From: Rhodobiaceae bacterium
Lineage (GTDB): Bacteria; Pseudomonadota; Alphaproteobacteria; Rhizobiales; Tepidamorphaceae
Length of the DNA: 64,000 bases
Direction of reading: 5' to 3'
Assembly: GCA_020637855.1 (NCBI GenBank)
Contig: JACKJR010000002.1
Coordinates: 186,001-250,000 of the forward strand
The translations under genes were made by a program, and so were the position numbers. Below are positions 46,253 through 55,239 of this stretch, in pieces. The notes below the pieces were generated by a model. The model was not told where the DNA came from. It worked only from the letters and a program-made list of their open reading frames with translations, and searched no databases. Each line of letters opens with the position of its first letter. Within the stretch, counting starts at the first letter, position 1.

Positions 46253-47410
46253 TCAATAAGCGGCCTGGTAGATCGCGAACGCATCAGCTTCCGTGACCTC
46301 ACGCGGATTGTTGACCAGCAGGCGCGTCTGGTTCATCGCGTCAGACGCAAGCCTGGGCAGGAAATCTTCCGGGATGTTCATCTCCCGCAAGCTCTGTTGC
46401 AGCCCGCAGGCCGCCGACAGTTCCGCAAGCCTGTCGCAGAATGCAGCCGCTCGCTCCTGTCCCTCGAAACGGGAAAGTTCGGGGAATGCATACGGCGCGA
46501 TCTCCGCATAGGGCTGCGGCGTGGTCGCCGCGTTGAACCGCAGCACATGCGGCAGGACAAGCGCGTTGGAAAGCCCGTGCGGGATGTGGAAGTGCCCGCC
46601 CAGCGGGTAGGCCAGCGCATGAACGGCGGCAACCGGCGAGTTGGCGAAGGCCTGTCCCGCCAGCATCGATCCGAGCAGCATGTCGGAGCGCGCGTCCATG
46701 TCCGAGCCTTCATGCACGGCCTTGAGAACCGATCGGCCCATCAGCGTCAGGGCCTGCCCCGCAAGCATGCGCGAAACCGGATTGTTGTTCGGGCTCGCCG
46801 AAGCATAGGCCTCGATGGCATGGACCATGGCATCGATCCCGGTCGCAGCTGTGATGTGCGGCGGCAGGCCGAGCGTCAATTCTGGATCGAGCAGCGCAAT
46901 GTCCGGCAGGATGACCGGGGAGACGACGCCCATTTTCTCGTTGGTGCCGGTGGTGACGATCGAGATTGGCGTCACCTCCGAACCCGTACCCGATGTCGTC
47001 GGCACCAGGATCAGCGGCAGACGCGGCCCTTTTGCGTTGCCGACTCCATAGATGTCCTTGAGTTCTTCCTTGCCCATGGCGAGCACGGCAACGAGCTTGG
47101 CAACATCGAGCGAGGACCCGCCGCCGAGACCGACAATGCCCTCGACACCGGCGCTCTTGGCCTGCTCCGCCGCCGTCAGGATGATGTGTTCCGGCGGATC
47201 GGCCTCGACATCGCTGAAAACCTCGACGGCGACATCCGCTGCCTTGAGCGCTTTCAGAGCGCGATCGACGATGCCGGTTTTCACCATGCCCGGATCGGTC
47301 ACCAGCATGACGCGCTCGCCGATACCGGCACGGACCAGTTCGCCGACTTTGCCAAGCATGCCGGGGCCGAACTGGATGCTTTTGGATGTGTTGAATATGA
47401 ACGGCTGCAT
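46253..47410 (-). CDS. Iron-containing alcohol dehydrogenase, probable gamma-hydroxybutyrate dehydrogenase (BlcB-like)
   Basis: 385 residues; GGAGGG lies just before the ATG. Group III Fe-ADH: GIVGLGGGSSLDVAKLVAVL near 90, PTTSGTGSEVTPISIVTTG near 137, metal ligands in GIDAMVHAIEAYAS near 192 and HALAYPLGGHFHIPHGLSNA near 260. Enzymes of this family oxidise 4-hydroxybutyrate, 1,3-propanediol, butanol or lactaldehyde. Pairing with SSADH favours gamma-hydroxybutyrate to succinate semialdehyde, as in Agrobacterium BlcB-BlcA. It is distinct from the Fe-ADH at 13689. Confidence 0.88.
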   Translation of the reverse strand: MQPFIFNTSKSIQFGPGMLGKVGELVRAGIGERVMLVTDPGMVKTGIVDRALKALKAADVAVEVFSDVEADPPEHIILTAAEQAKSAGVEGIVGLGGGSSLDVAKLVAVLAMGKEELKDIYGVGNAKGPRLPLILVPTTSGTGSEVTPISIVTTGTNEKMGVVSPVILPDIALLDPELTLGLPPHITAATGIDAMVHAIEAYASASPNNNPVSRMLAGQALTLMGRSVLKAVHEGSDMDARSDMLLGSMLAGQAFANSPVAAVHALAYPLGGHFHIPHGLSNALVLPHVLRFNAATTPQPYAEIAPYAFPELSRFEGQERAAAFCDRLAELSAACGLQQSLREMNIPEDFLPRLASDAMNQTRLLVNNPREVTEADAFAIYQAAY

Positions 47411-47443
47411 GTCGCCCTCCTTGGTCGTCTTGAACTTTCCGGC

Positions 47444-49393
47444 CTAACCGCCGAAGCTGAATGCGATGAGCACAATCAGCACGAAGCCGGCCGCACCCGT
47501 GATGATGAGTATTCTCAGTCTCTCCTGTTCCGCGTCGCTCCGATCGCGACGCAGACGCAGAGTTGGCTCGTAAGCCGGAATTTCCTGGCCGTAGGGGCTC
47601 GCCATTTCCATCTTGTAGGAGAGGAACCACACGAGCCCGATACCGGTGACCCAGGAGGCAAGCGCCCATGCCCAGAGCGAGGGCATGCCGACAAGCCAGC
47701 TTGCGCCTTCCGCGCCGGCCTTGCCGAAGGCTGCATTGCCGAAAATCAGCCCCGGCCCCAACGCAAGGAACAGCCAGATCAGCGCCGCAGACCATGCGGT
47801 TGAGCGCAGGCCATGCGATCGCCGCGAAGTCCGCAGCGTGCCATGGAGAAAATCGCGCGCCTCGCGCGCTTCCTCGCCGAAAGCATTGCGGTTGGTGATC
47901 GCGGAGATGATCAGCACGGCGGCAAGGTTCGCCGCCATCCCCCAGGCGGCTGAATGGATCGTCCACGGCCAGCGCCCCCAGGGCAGTTCCAGCCCGAGGA
48001 ACGACAGGACCTGATACCCGAATGGCTCGGTCAGCAGCACGCCTGCCAATCCGAAACCGACGCCCGTCGCAGCCGCAGGCCGCGTGATCCACCGCAGCCA
48101 CGTAACACCCAGCAGCGGCGTCCAGAGCTGGAATGCGCACGGCAGCGCCAGGCCTGCAATCGCCGACAATGTTACCGGAGTCAGCGATTGCATCAGCACC
48201 GTAATGAGGATCAGGACGGCAATCGAAACCCGTGTCAGCGTAACTGTCGCACGGCGCGACAGCGTGCTGTGAAAATACGGTTTGTAGACGTGCCGCACGA
48301 CGCTTTCGGCAGCCGTCAGCAGGGCAAGTCCGGCAAGCAGCTGCACGCCGGCGACAATGCCGATGAAGATCATCGCGGCAAACCACGGCGAACCTTCCTG
48401 CAGCCGTGCCAGCATGGCCTCGACAGACAGCGCCGGATGGATCAGTCCCATGGCACCGATAATGGCAACCGCAAAGGCGATCAGCCCGCCGAACGCGCCT
48501 GCAAGCACCCAGGTCTGCCCGGCACCGAAGCCGTTGGCGTTGCGCGTCGACAAAACGATCTTCAGGGCGAGCGGGCTCGCCTGAAATCCCATGAAGGCGA
48601 ACGCAAGACTAAGGTTCGCGACGGCAGTATCTGCAGCTGCCAGTTCCCCGCCCCTGCCGAGACCGCCCGTAAAATGAATGACGCCGGAAACGAGGAACTT
48701 GACCGAACCCTCAGGGGCAGCCGCGAGCTCGGACAAGCTGCTGTTGAGCGCGGCAAAGCCATCACTCCAGAACAGCACGAAGCCGGCAAGCGTAACGGTG
48801 GCCGAATAGGCGCAGACGGTCTGGATGACACCAAAATAGCCGACACTGCGCATGCCCCCGATGGCAACGCCGGCAAACAACACGAAACCGAGCACGACAC
48901 TGGCCGTAAGTGCCGACACGGTCTCGCCGGTAAGCGTCTCGATGATCTGCGACAGAGCCCGCATCTGCAGTCCGGTGAAGCCTACGGCAAAGACCAGCGC
49001 GATCAGCGTCGAAACAACGACGAGGAAGTGGCTCTCATAGTAGCTGCGGAAAATCTCCGCTTGCGACGAAAGCCGCAGCCGCTGGCCAACGAACCAGATG
49101 CGTTTGAAAAAGAACACGCCCGGCAGTGCAAGCGAGACGCCGGCAACCAGAACCGACGGGAGCGCGAAACCGTGCATGGCGATGATCCCGCTACCGCCGA
49201 GCACGAACCAGCCGGACAGGCTGGCGCCCGCCAGCACCAGCACGGAAATCCACGGCGCAAGCGAATGTCCCGCGGAGAAAAACGTCTGGTAGTCGCCGTT
49301 CTCACGTGCGCCCACGCGCGCCCAGTAAAGCATCACCGCGACGTAAAACAGTCCGTAGAGCGGCAGCCATGCCGATGATGCCGCCGCGCTCAT
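47444..49393 (-). CDS. Sodium:solute symporter family protein
   Basis: 649 residues, long for the SSS family, with 13 or more membrane helices. Near the N-terminus are YQTFFSAGHSLAPWISVLVL and SGWFVLGGSGIIAMHG, corresponding to the first core helices, and AVGFTGLQMRALSQIIETLT near 137. The C-terminal ~200 residues add extra helices and a charged tail (EPTLRLRRDRSDAEQERLRI). It likely imports an organic acid for the downstream dehydrogenases. Its first base is shared with the stop of the preceding small membrane protein (TGATG). Confidence 0.88.
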   Translation of the reverse strand: MSAAASSAWLPLYGLFYVAVMLYWARVGARENGDYQTFFSAGHSLAPWISVLVLAGASLSGWFVLGGSGIIAMHGFALPSVLVAGVSLALPGVFFFKRIWFVGQRLRLSSQAEIFRSYYESHFLVVVSTLIALVFAVGFTGLQMRALSQIIETLTGETVSALTASVVLGFVLFAGVAIGGMRSVGYFGVIQTVCAYSATVTLAGFVLFWSDGFAALNSSLSELAAAPEGSVKFLVSGVIHFTGGLGRGGELAAADTAVANLSLAFAFMGFQASPLALKIVLSTRNANGFGAGQTWVLAGAFGGLIAFAVAIIGAMGLIHPALSVEAMLARLQEGSPWFAAMIFIGIVAGVQLLAGLALLTAAESVVRHVYKPYFHSTLSRRATVTLTRVSIAVLILITVLMQSLTPVTLSAIAGLALPCAFQLWTPLLGVTWLRWITRPAAATGVGFGLAGVLLTEPFGYQVLSFLGLELPWGRWPWTIHSAAWGMAANLAAVLIISAITNRNAFGEEAREARDFLHGTLRTSRRSHGLRSTAWSAALIWLFLALGPGLIFGNAAFGKAGAEGASWLVGMPSLWAWALASWVTGIGLVWFLSYKMEMASPYGQEIPAYEPTLRLRRDRSDAEQERLRILIITGAAGFVLIVLIAFSFGG

Positions 49394-49815
49394 CAGCTGC
49401 TTTCTCCGTCATGATGCGGATTGACGTGGAACCGCGAGAAGGCGCCGCGCAACCCGTGCCGCGTCGACAGGTAGACGAACAGCCCGGCGGCAAGCACCGA
49501 GAACAGCGTCAGACCGGACCAGAAGTCGGGCATGGACATGTCGCCGGTAAACCAGCTTGCGATGAAGACGAACGCGAGCAGCCCGAAACTGCCAATGCCG
49601 AGCGCGACCTCGCCATTGGCAAAACCGGTATCGAAGACCGCATTGACGATGATGTGAGCAATGAAGGCGGCAACAATGACGGCGATACCGATCAGCGAGA
49701 CCCAGTAGGCATCCCGGGTCAGGCCTTCCAAAAGGAAGGCTGCTCCCAGAAAGCCCAGCACGGCCCAGATCGAAAAGACGAGCAGGTCGCGATCAACGCT
49801 CTTCGCCGACGACAT
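49393..49815 (-). CDS. Small four-helix membrane protein coupled to the symporter
   Basis: 140 residues from the ATG at 49815. Four hydrophobic segments: LLVFSIWAVLGFLGAAFLLE, VSLIGIAVIVAAFIAHIIV, ALGIGSFGLLAFVFIASWF and SGLTLFSVLAAGLFVYLS. The C-terminus is hydrophilic with His (FHVNPHHDGESS). One-base overlap with the symporter gene suggests an accessory subunit, as with small partners of some SSS/TRAP transporters. Family not recognised. Confidence 0.78.
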   Translation of the reverse strand: MSSAKSVDRDLLVFSIWAVLGFLGAAFLLEGLTRDAYWVSLIGIAVIVAAFIAHIIVNAVFDTGFANGEVALGIGSFGLLAFVFIASWFTGDMSMPDFWSGLTLFSVLAAGLFVYLSTRHGLRGAFSRFHVNPHHDGESS

Positions 49816-49850
49816 CAAAAGGTCCCCGTTCCCTTACGCACTTTTTCTAC

Positions 49851-49895
49851 GCAAATCCGGAGAAGAAAACCGGGATCCACTTTTCCTGGATTTGC
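49851..49895. repeat. Dispersed intergenic repeat, copy B
   Basis: 45 bases with terminal arms GCAAATCC and GGATTTGC, which are exact inverted complements; inside is CCACTTTTCC, the reverse of the GGAAAAGTGG core of copy A. It occupies the gap between the flotillin and small membrane-protein genes. Confidence 0.85.
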
Positions 49896-49930
49896 TCTAG
49901 GCCGAGCCCCTTACCCGGCACGCTACCGGC

Positions 49931-51625
49931 TCAGGAGCCGCTCTTGCCCTTGCCGCCCTTCGGCTTTGGTTCAGGCGATGGCGGATTGGGTTCCGAATAG
50001 ACGACCTTGGACAGATCCTGCAGCGTGTGCGTGCGGTGGATGTTGTCCGGGCTCAACCCGATTTCGCCGAGAAGCTGATCAACGAAGGGCGCCTGCGAGC
50101 GGTAGCGCAATGCCGAGGAAACGACCTGATCGGCGAGGTTGCCGTCGCGCGGCCCCTTGCCGTCCTCGTCACCGCTGCCGCCCCCCTTGCCGTCGGCTGC
50201 GCCCGTACCGGAGAAACCCGGCATGCCGTCGACATGCAGGATCTTGATGCCCTCGATCTTCTCCATCGGCTTGACGCTCTCGCGGATGATGTCGGGCAGC
50301 TTCTCCACCAGCGCGCGGTGCAGGGCGCTGCGGCGGCTCGCATCCGACCGCAGGTTTTCGGCCTCGTTGAGCTTGTTCTTGCCCTCGGCTTCGACCTTGT
50401 AGCGCTCGGCAAGGGCCGCCACCGCGATACGGTCGGCATCGGCCCTGTCCTTTGACGCCACTTTTTCGGCTTCCGCGAGAATGCGCACGCGGGTCGCCTC
50501 GGATTCGGCCACCTTCTGCGCTTCGATCAATTGAATCGACTTCTGGCGGTTGGCGATCTCGGTATCGCGGATCGTCTGCACGCGCTCCTGCGCCTCGATC
50601 ATCTTGGCGCGGGCGGCTTCCGCGACGGCCTGCGCATCGGAACGCTCCTTCGACTTCATGGAAATGGCGATCTCGCGCTGCTGCTCCTCGATCTGCAGCG
50701 TTTCGCGGCGCTTGATCTCAAGGCGCTCGATTTCGCGCTCCATGTCGATGCGGGTCTTCTCGACCTCCTCGCGCTCCTTGATTTTGACCGCCTCGATCTC
50801 GCGCTCGCGCGCGGCGTTCTCGCTGGCGATCTCGGACTTGCGCTGCGCCCGGTGGATCGAGACTTCGGCCTCGTGGGCAAGGCGAGCATATTCGGTGTCG
50901 CGATCGATCTCGAGCGCACGCCTTTCCGCTTCCAGGTTCTTGGTGCGCATCGAGATCATCGTGTCCTTCTCGATGTCGTTGCGCTTCTTCTTGCGGCTCT
51001 CGATCTGCTCGGTGAGGATCGTCAGGCCTTCCGCGTCAAAGGTATTGGAAGGATCGAAGAGGGAAATATCTGTCTGGTCGAGCGAGGTCAGCGACACGGA
51101 TTCAAGCTCCAGACCGTCAAGCGCCAGGCTCTCGGTCACTTCCTTCTTCACTTCCTTGACGAAATCCTGGCGATGCTCGTGGATGTGCTCCAGCGTCATC
51201 TTGGCGGCGGCGCCACCCATGGCATCGACGAAGCGGCCCTGGATCAACTCTTTGAGCTGCTCGGCATGCATGGTGCGGTTGCCGAGCGAACGCGCAGCCG
51301 TTGCCACTGCCGCTTCCTCGGGCGCAACACGGACATAGAACTCAACCGTAAGCTCGATGCGCATCCGGTCCTTGGTGATGAGCGATTTCTCACGCGCCCG
51401 GATGACCTCCAGACGCAACGTGTTCATGTTGACTTCGGTGATGTCGTGCAGGATCGGCAGCACGAACGCGCCGCCGCCCATGACGACCTTTTCGCCACCG
51501 AAGCCCGTACGTACGAACGAAATGTCCTTCGTCGACCTGCGGTAGAGCCAATGCAGCAGATAGGCACAGACCGCGATGACGATCGCCGCAAGGATGATGA
51601 TGGCAATGATATCTGCACCCGTCAT
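49931..51625 (-). CDS. Flotillin-family (SPFH domain) membrane scaffold protein
   Basis: 564 residues, YqiK-like. One N-terminal helix (IIAIIILAAIVIAVCAYLLHW), then the SPFH/band 7 domain (about 30-195; TGFGGEKVVMGGGAFVLPIL, GRFVDAMGGAAAKMTLEHIH). A long charged coiled coil rich in Glu/Arg/Lys/Ala runs from about 205 to 430. The C-terminal part contains GMPGFSGTGAADGKGGG and a Lys/Pro-rich tail (EPKPKGGKGKSGS). Flotillins organise ordered membrane domains. It lies 57 bases after the rhodopsin-like gene on the same strand. Confidence 0.94.
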   Translation of the reverse strand: MTGADIIAIIILAAIVIAVCAYLLHWLYRRSTKDISFVRTGFGGEKVVMGGGAFVLPILHDITEVNMNTLRLEVIRAREKSLITKDRMRIELTVEFYVRVAPEEAAVATAARSLGNRTMHAEQLKELIQGRFVDAMGGAAAKMTLEHIHEHRQDFVKEVKKEVTESLALDGLELESVSLTSLDQTDISLFDPSNTFDAEGLTILTEQIESRKKKRNDIEKDTMISMRTKNLEAERRALEIDRDTEYARLAHEAEVSIHRAQRKSEIASENAAREREIEAVKIKEREEVEKTRIDMEREIERLEIKRRETLQIEEQQREIAISMKSKERSDAQAVAEAARAKMIEAQERVQTIRDTEIANRQKSIQLIEAQKVAESEATRVRILAEAEKVASKDRADADRIAVAALAERYKVEAEGKNKLNEAENLRSDASRRSALHRALVEKLPDIIRESVKPMEKIEGIKILHVDGMPGFSGTGAADGKGGGSGDEDGKGPRDGNLADQVVSSALRYRSQAPFVDQLLGEIGLSPDNIHRTHTLQDLSKVVYSEPNPPSPEPKPKGGKGKSGS

Positions 51626-51682
51626 TGGAGTGTTCCTTCACTGGTCGACTGGTTTGAGGACGTATGCGTCGGGAAGCGGAGA

Positions 51683-52384
51683 TCAGCCATCTTTCCGCCC
51701 CTCGCCATCGAGCATCGCAGCAGCAAGCACCGCTACGCCAAACGCCATCCGGTTGAGAAAATCAGCGATATTGTAGGCGACACTCAGCGCACCGGTGTCG
51801 ACATAACCGCCGAAGGAGGTAATGAAATTGCCGAGCGGATAGATCGCCCATCCGACGGTCACGATGAGGCGCAGCCAGAAATAGCCGCGCTTGACCGGCT
51901 CGCTCATCGAACCGCGAACCGCCTCGTCCATGCGCCCGAAGAACAGTTCGCCAAGAATGTAGAGCCAGAAGACAAGCCCGATCAGGAAGGCAAGCGTGGC
52001 GTGCATATAGGTGGCTTCGCCCAGGTATCGCACGAAGACCATCAGGATGGAGACGACCACGAGGCGCCAGAACAGACCGAGCCCGAGACGGCCTTCACGG
52101 CCAGCGTAAAAATAAAGCGCCAGCACCTGCAGCGGCATGGACACCGCCCAGCCAACATAGTGATAGACAATCGGCACCTTGCCGGCGGCAAGCCAGGCGG
52201 CACGCGCCTCGAAAACCGCGCCGACGCCGACGAGTGCGGCAAGTGCGCAGAGCGCCACCGAAACCTTCCACGTACGCCCGACCCAGGCCGTGCCCAGCAG
52301 CAGGAAGGCAGCCGTGGCGGCAAGGCCGAACACCGCTGTCGAATAGCTCGCCGCGGTCAGGTCCGCTGTCTCATACACGGCCAT
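51683..52384 (-). CDS. Microbial-rhodopsin homologue lacking the retinal-binding lysine
   Basis: 233 residues, seven predicted helices (about 11-35, 41-64, 73-95, 103-124, 129-150, 166-187, 199-225). Helix 6 (TVGWAIYPLGNFI) and helix 7 (AYNIADFLNRMAFGVAV) match proteorhodopsin/xanthorhodopsin sequences closely. The Schiff-base lysine position is Arg212 (codon CGG, 51749-51751). In helix 3 (YHYVGWAVSMPLQ) the proton-acceptor Asp is Gly78, the conserved Arg is His75 and the donor position is Ala89. The second counterion Asp is kept (Asp208). It therefore cannot bind retinal by the usual bond or pump protons in the known way. It lies between an ABC permease gene and flotillin; no retinal or carotenoid gene is in the window. 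Confidence 0.88.
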   Translation of the reverse strand: MAVYETADLTAASYSTAVFGLAATAAFLLLGTAWVGRTWKVSVALCALAALVGVGAVFEARAAWLAAGKVPIVYHYVGWAVSMPLQVLALYFYAGREGRLGLGLFWRLVVVSILMVFVRYLGEATYMHATLAFLIGLVFWLYILGELFFGRMDEAVRGSMSEPVKRGYFWLRLIVTVGWAIYPLGNFITSFGGYVDTGALSVAYNIADFLNRMAFGVAVLAAAMLDGEGRKDG

Positions 52385-52432
52385 CTCACGCTTCCCCCAT
52401 TATATATGCGTACTTACCCATGTGCGGCATTC

Positions 52433-53812
52433 CTAGATTTGCGTCCTGATGTGCGGGGAGCGCGCATAGAGCGCCACCATCGGCAGGATCAGGAGTCCGA
52501 AGATGAATTGCTGCCATTCGAAATCGAGCCCGATGCCGATCAGGAACGAAGACAACACCTGAAGCACCAGAACGCCGATGACGGTAAAGCCGTAACCGCC
52601 CTGCCCGCCAAGCAGCGAGGTGCCGCCAACGACGACGGCGGCCAGTGTCAGGAACAGGTATTGATCGCCGACGCCGATGAAACCGCCGCCCGACCAGCCC
52701 AGCAGCAGGCTTCCGGTCATCGCGGCGAAGAACCCGGAGATCGCGTACATCATCACCCAATAGGCGAGTTCCGAGATCATCACGCGCTTCGCCGAGGTGC
52801 GGTTGACGCCGAGCGCGTAGAGGTAGCGGCCGTAGAGCGTATAGCGCATGCCAAGGATCAGGATCAGCGCGAGGGCTGCCCAGATGGCGATGACCGGCGG
52901 GAACGGCAGCCCGAAGGTCGAGCCGTTCATGGCAGCCAGATTGGACAGCCACGGCGGCACCTGCCCGAAGACGTTGCCGCTATAGGCGGTGCCAATGGAG
53001 GTCAGGATCTGGACGCCGCCGGAAATCGCAAAGCCGGTGCCAAGTGTCACGATGAGCGCCTGCCCCTGAAGGCGATAGCTGAGGAACCCGTTGATGACCC
53101 CGAGCAGGATTCCGATCACAAGCACGATGATCACGGCAAGCCACGGCGGCACACCGAGGCCGATCAGGTAGAGCAGTCCGACATTGGCCGCGCCGATGAT
53201 GAAGGGGATGGACAGGTCCAGCCCGCCAAGCAGCGCGACAAGCGTCTGCCCGACCGAGGCGATGCCGAGGAAGGAGGCGAACAGCAGCATCGACTTGATG
53301 TTGATCGAAGAGGCAAAGCCGTCGATGTTCATCGCGCCGATCGAGAACAGCCCCGACAGCACCATGATGCCGATGAAGGCGGAGCGGTTTTCCTGGAATT
53401 GCCGGCCCAGCGTGCGCGTCAGCACGATGATGCCCAGCAGGATCAGCAGCGAGATCACATTCCAGACGTTGAAGAAGCCCTCGATCGTCAGCGACAGCGC
53501 GAGGAAGGCGAGCAGGATTATAATCAGCCCGTAGATCGCCGGACGGAACTGCAGCCAGGCTTTACGCGCTTCGCTGATTTCGCCTTCGGCAAGCGGCGGG
53601 CCTTCACTGACGAACTGGCCAAGCACGAAACGCCAGCCCCAGGTGAAGGCGGCCAGAGTCGCGATCGCCGACAGGATGATGACCTGAACGCTCAAACCCT
53701 GAATGAAGCCGAAAATAACCCCGATCGCCGTCAGGATAATACCCGCGGCAAGACCTATGATCGTCGCGGGCAATCCGAGCTTCGGTGTCTGCGTCTGCAT
53801 GATCATGCTCAT
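52433..53812 (-). CDS. Sugar-type ABC transporter permease with N-terminal extension
   Basis: 459 residues; RbsC-type permeases are usually about 320. The first ~95 residues (two extra helices, IIGLAAGIILTAIGVIFGFI and VIILSAIATLAAFTWGW) and a cytoplasmic stretch precede the core. Core features: ASVGQTLVALLGGLDLSIPF near 195 (the family's GGxDLS), YGRYLYALGVNRTSAKRVMI near 330 and VVVGGTSLLGGQGGYGFTVI near 405. Its ATG overlaps the stop of the other permease by four bases. Confidence 0.92.
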   Translation of the reverse strand: MSMIMQTQTPKLGLPATIIGLAAGIILTAIGVIFGFIQGLSVQVIILSAIATLAAFTWGWRFVLGQFVSEGPPLAEGEISEARKAWLQFRPAIYGLIIILLAFLALSLTIEGFFNVWNVISLLILLGIIVLTRTLGRQFQENRSAFIGIMVLSGLFSIGAMNIDGFASSINIKSMLLFASFLGIASVGQTLVALLGGLDLSIPFIIGAANVGLLYLIGLGVPPWLAVIIVLVIGILLGVINGFLSYRLQGQALIVTLGTGFAISGGVQILTSIGTAYSGNVFGQVPPWLSNLAAMNGSTFGLPFPPVIAIWAALALILILGMRYTLYGRYLYALGVNRTSAKRVMISELAYWVMMYAISGFFAAMTGSLLLGWSGGGFIGVGDQYLFLTLAAVVVGGTSLLGGQGGYGFTVIGVLVLQVLSSFLIGIGLDFEWQQFIFGLLILPMVALYARSPHIRTQI

Positions 53813-55239
53813 AGCGGCGCCTCCTGCACCGCAGGTGCGGCGGGCGCTTCAACGCTGGACTGACGCATCAGGTAGGCACCCAGCAACACCAGCGCGGAAA
53901 CCACCACGACGACAGCGGGCGCGATGGTCCTGCGGTCGGATTGTGATACCGCAATCCGCACGAACACGGCGATGACCACGAGCAGCAGCGACGACAGCAC
54001 GAAGGGGGCCGCAAAGCTGCGCAGAGCCTTTTCCTCTTCACCGACAGCCGGAACTTCGAGCGGTGAGACGTAGAGGTCTTGCGGCGCGATCGGTTCCAGC
54101 CTGACGACCGCTTCCGATGCCGGTGCCTCGGCGGGTGCCCTGTTCTGATAGTCGTTGGTGGCATGCAGGATCACGCCGAGCGCGATCACCGACAGGGTGA
54201 CGAAATAGAGCACCGGCGAGAAGTTGCGGATGTGTCTCTGAATGAACGGGATCAGCAGCGTCAGCAGCAGCGAGGCAACCAGGATCGTGCCGTAGGCCAG
54301 GCTGGTGACGAAGCTCTGCACGGCGCCGAAGTTGAACGTCGCGAGCACGAAGGTGATCAGATAGAGATTGACCGCGCCGAGGAACGAACCGAATGCTCCT
54401 CCCCGCCCGCCGGCAAGCGACGCCCCGCCGAGCACCAGCGCCGTCACCGCGATCAGCGTATAGGTCGTGCCCTGCGAGGGGTCGCCTGACGAGATTAGGG
54501 CTGTGAAGGTGATCGCGGCAAGGCCCGCAAAGCAACCGGAGATCAGATGCGCGCCAATGCGCACGATGTAGATCGGCACACCGCTTGTGTAGGCAGCGCG
54601 CTCGTCCGACCCCATCAGGCGCAAATGGGTAAAGAATGCCGTCTGGGTGAACAGCAGCCAGCCGATGGTCGCCAGCACGAGGATCAGCAGCACCGGCGAG
54701 AAGATTGTCGTGCCCAGCCCCCATTCCGACATCCACTGCGGCGCAAGCCCGCCCGGGCGCGGCAGGATGACAAGATTGATGCCCGACAGCGCCAGGTAGC
54801 CCGACAGCGAGACGATGATCGGCTGCACGCGCACATAGATGACAACCAGCGCGAACAGGAACTGGTACAGCGCGCCAACGGCGATGGCGTAGCCGAAGAC
54901 GGCGAAGGGATTTTCCAGAATGCCCGCGCCGTGAAGCTGGATCAGCGTCACGTTGACGAAACCGATCAGCGGGCCAACCGACAGATCGACCGTGCCGCGC
55001 CCGGCGATGACCGAGGCCATCAGTGCATAGGTCGCAAGCACCAGCGGCGTCGCGACGATGATGGCGCTGCCGATGCCATTGCTGGTCATCAGGCTCGGCG
55101 AGCGCAGAACCGCCAGCCCAAGCAGCAGAAAGAACAGTGTGATCGGTACCAGCAGGAACGGGTTCGCCCGCCCGCCATGTGCCGGCTCGGCTGCCTTTGT
55201 CTCCGCCCCGATGGCGATGTTGGCGGTCACATCGCTCAT
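53809..55239 (-). CDS. Sugar-type ABC transporter permease with C-terminal extension
   Basis: 476 residues. The RbsC-like core occupies about 25-350: ASVIAGRGTVDLSVGPLIGF near 76 (variant GGxDLS), HLRLMGSDERAAYTSGVPI near 210 and LVLGGASLAGGRGGAFGSFL near 275. After the core there is a Pro/Ala/Glu-rich extracytoplasmic or cytoplasmic segment (about 365-410) and two more helices (FVLSSLLLVVIAVFVRIAV, APAVVVVVSALVLLGAYL). Such an extension is unusual. Coupled by four-base overlaps to both neighbours. Confidence 0.91.
   Translation of the reverse strand: MSDVTANIAIGAETKAAEPAHGGRANPFLLVPITLFFLLLGLAVLRSPSLMTSNGIGSAIIVATPLVLATYALMASVIAGRGTVDLSVGPLIGFVNVTLIQLHGAGILENPFAVFGYAIAVGALYQFLFALVVIYVRVQPIIVSLSGYLALSGINLVILPRPGGLAPQWMSEWGLGTTIFSPVLLILVLATIGWLLFTQTAFFTHLRLMGSDERAAYTSGVPIYIVRIGAHLISGCFAGLAAITFTALISSGDPSQGTTYTLIAVTALVLGGASLAGGRGGAFGSFLGAVNLYLITFVLATFNFGAVQSFVTSLAYGTILVASLLLTLLIPFIQRHIRNFSPVLYFVTLSVIALGVILHATNDYQNRAPAEAPASEAVVRLEPIAPQDLYVSPLEVPAVGEEEKALRSFAAPFVLSSLLLVVIAVFVRIAVSQSDRRTIAPAVVVVVSALVLLGAYLMRQSSVEAPAAPAVQEAPL

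Noticed and set aside
50531..53863. Plus-strand open frame of 1110 codons
   Set aside because: It lies antisense to flotillin, the rhodopsin-like gene and a permease, all with clear family matches. Its translation is Arg/Asp/Gln-rich low-complexity of the type seen opposite high-G+C coding DNA.
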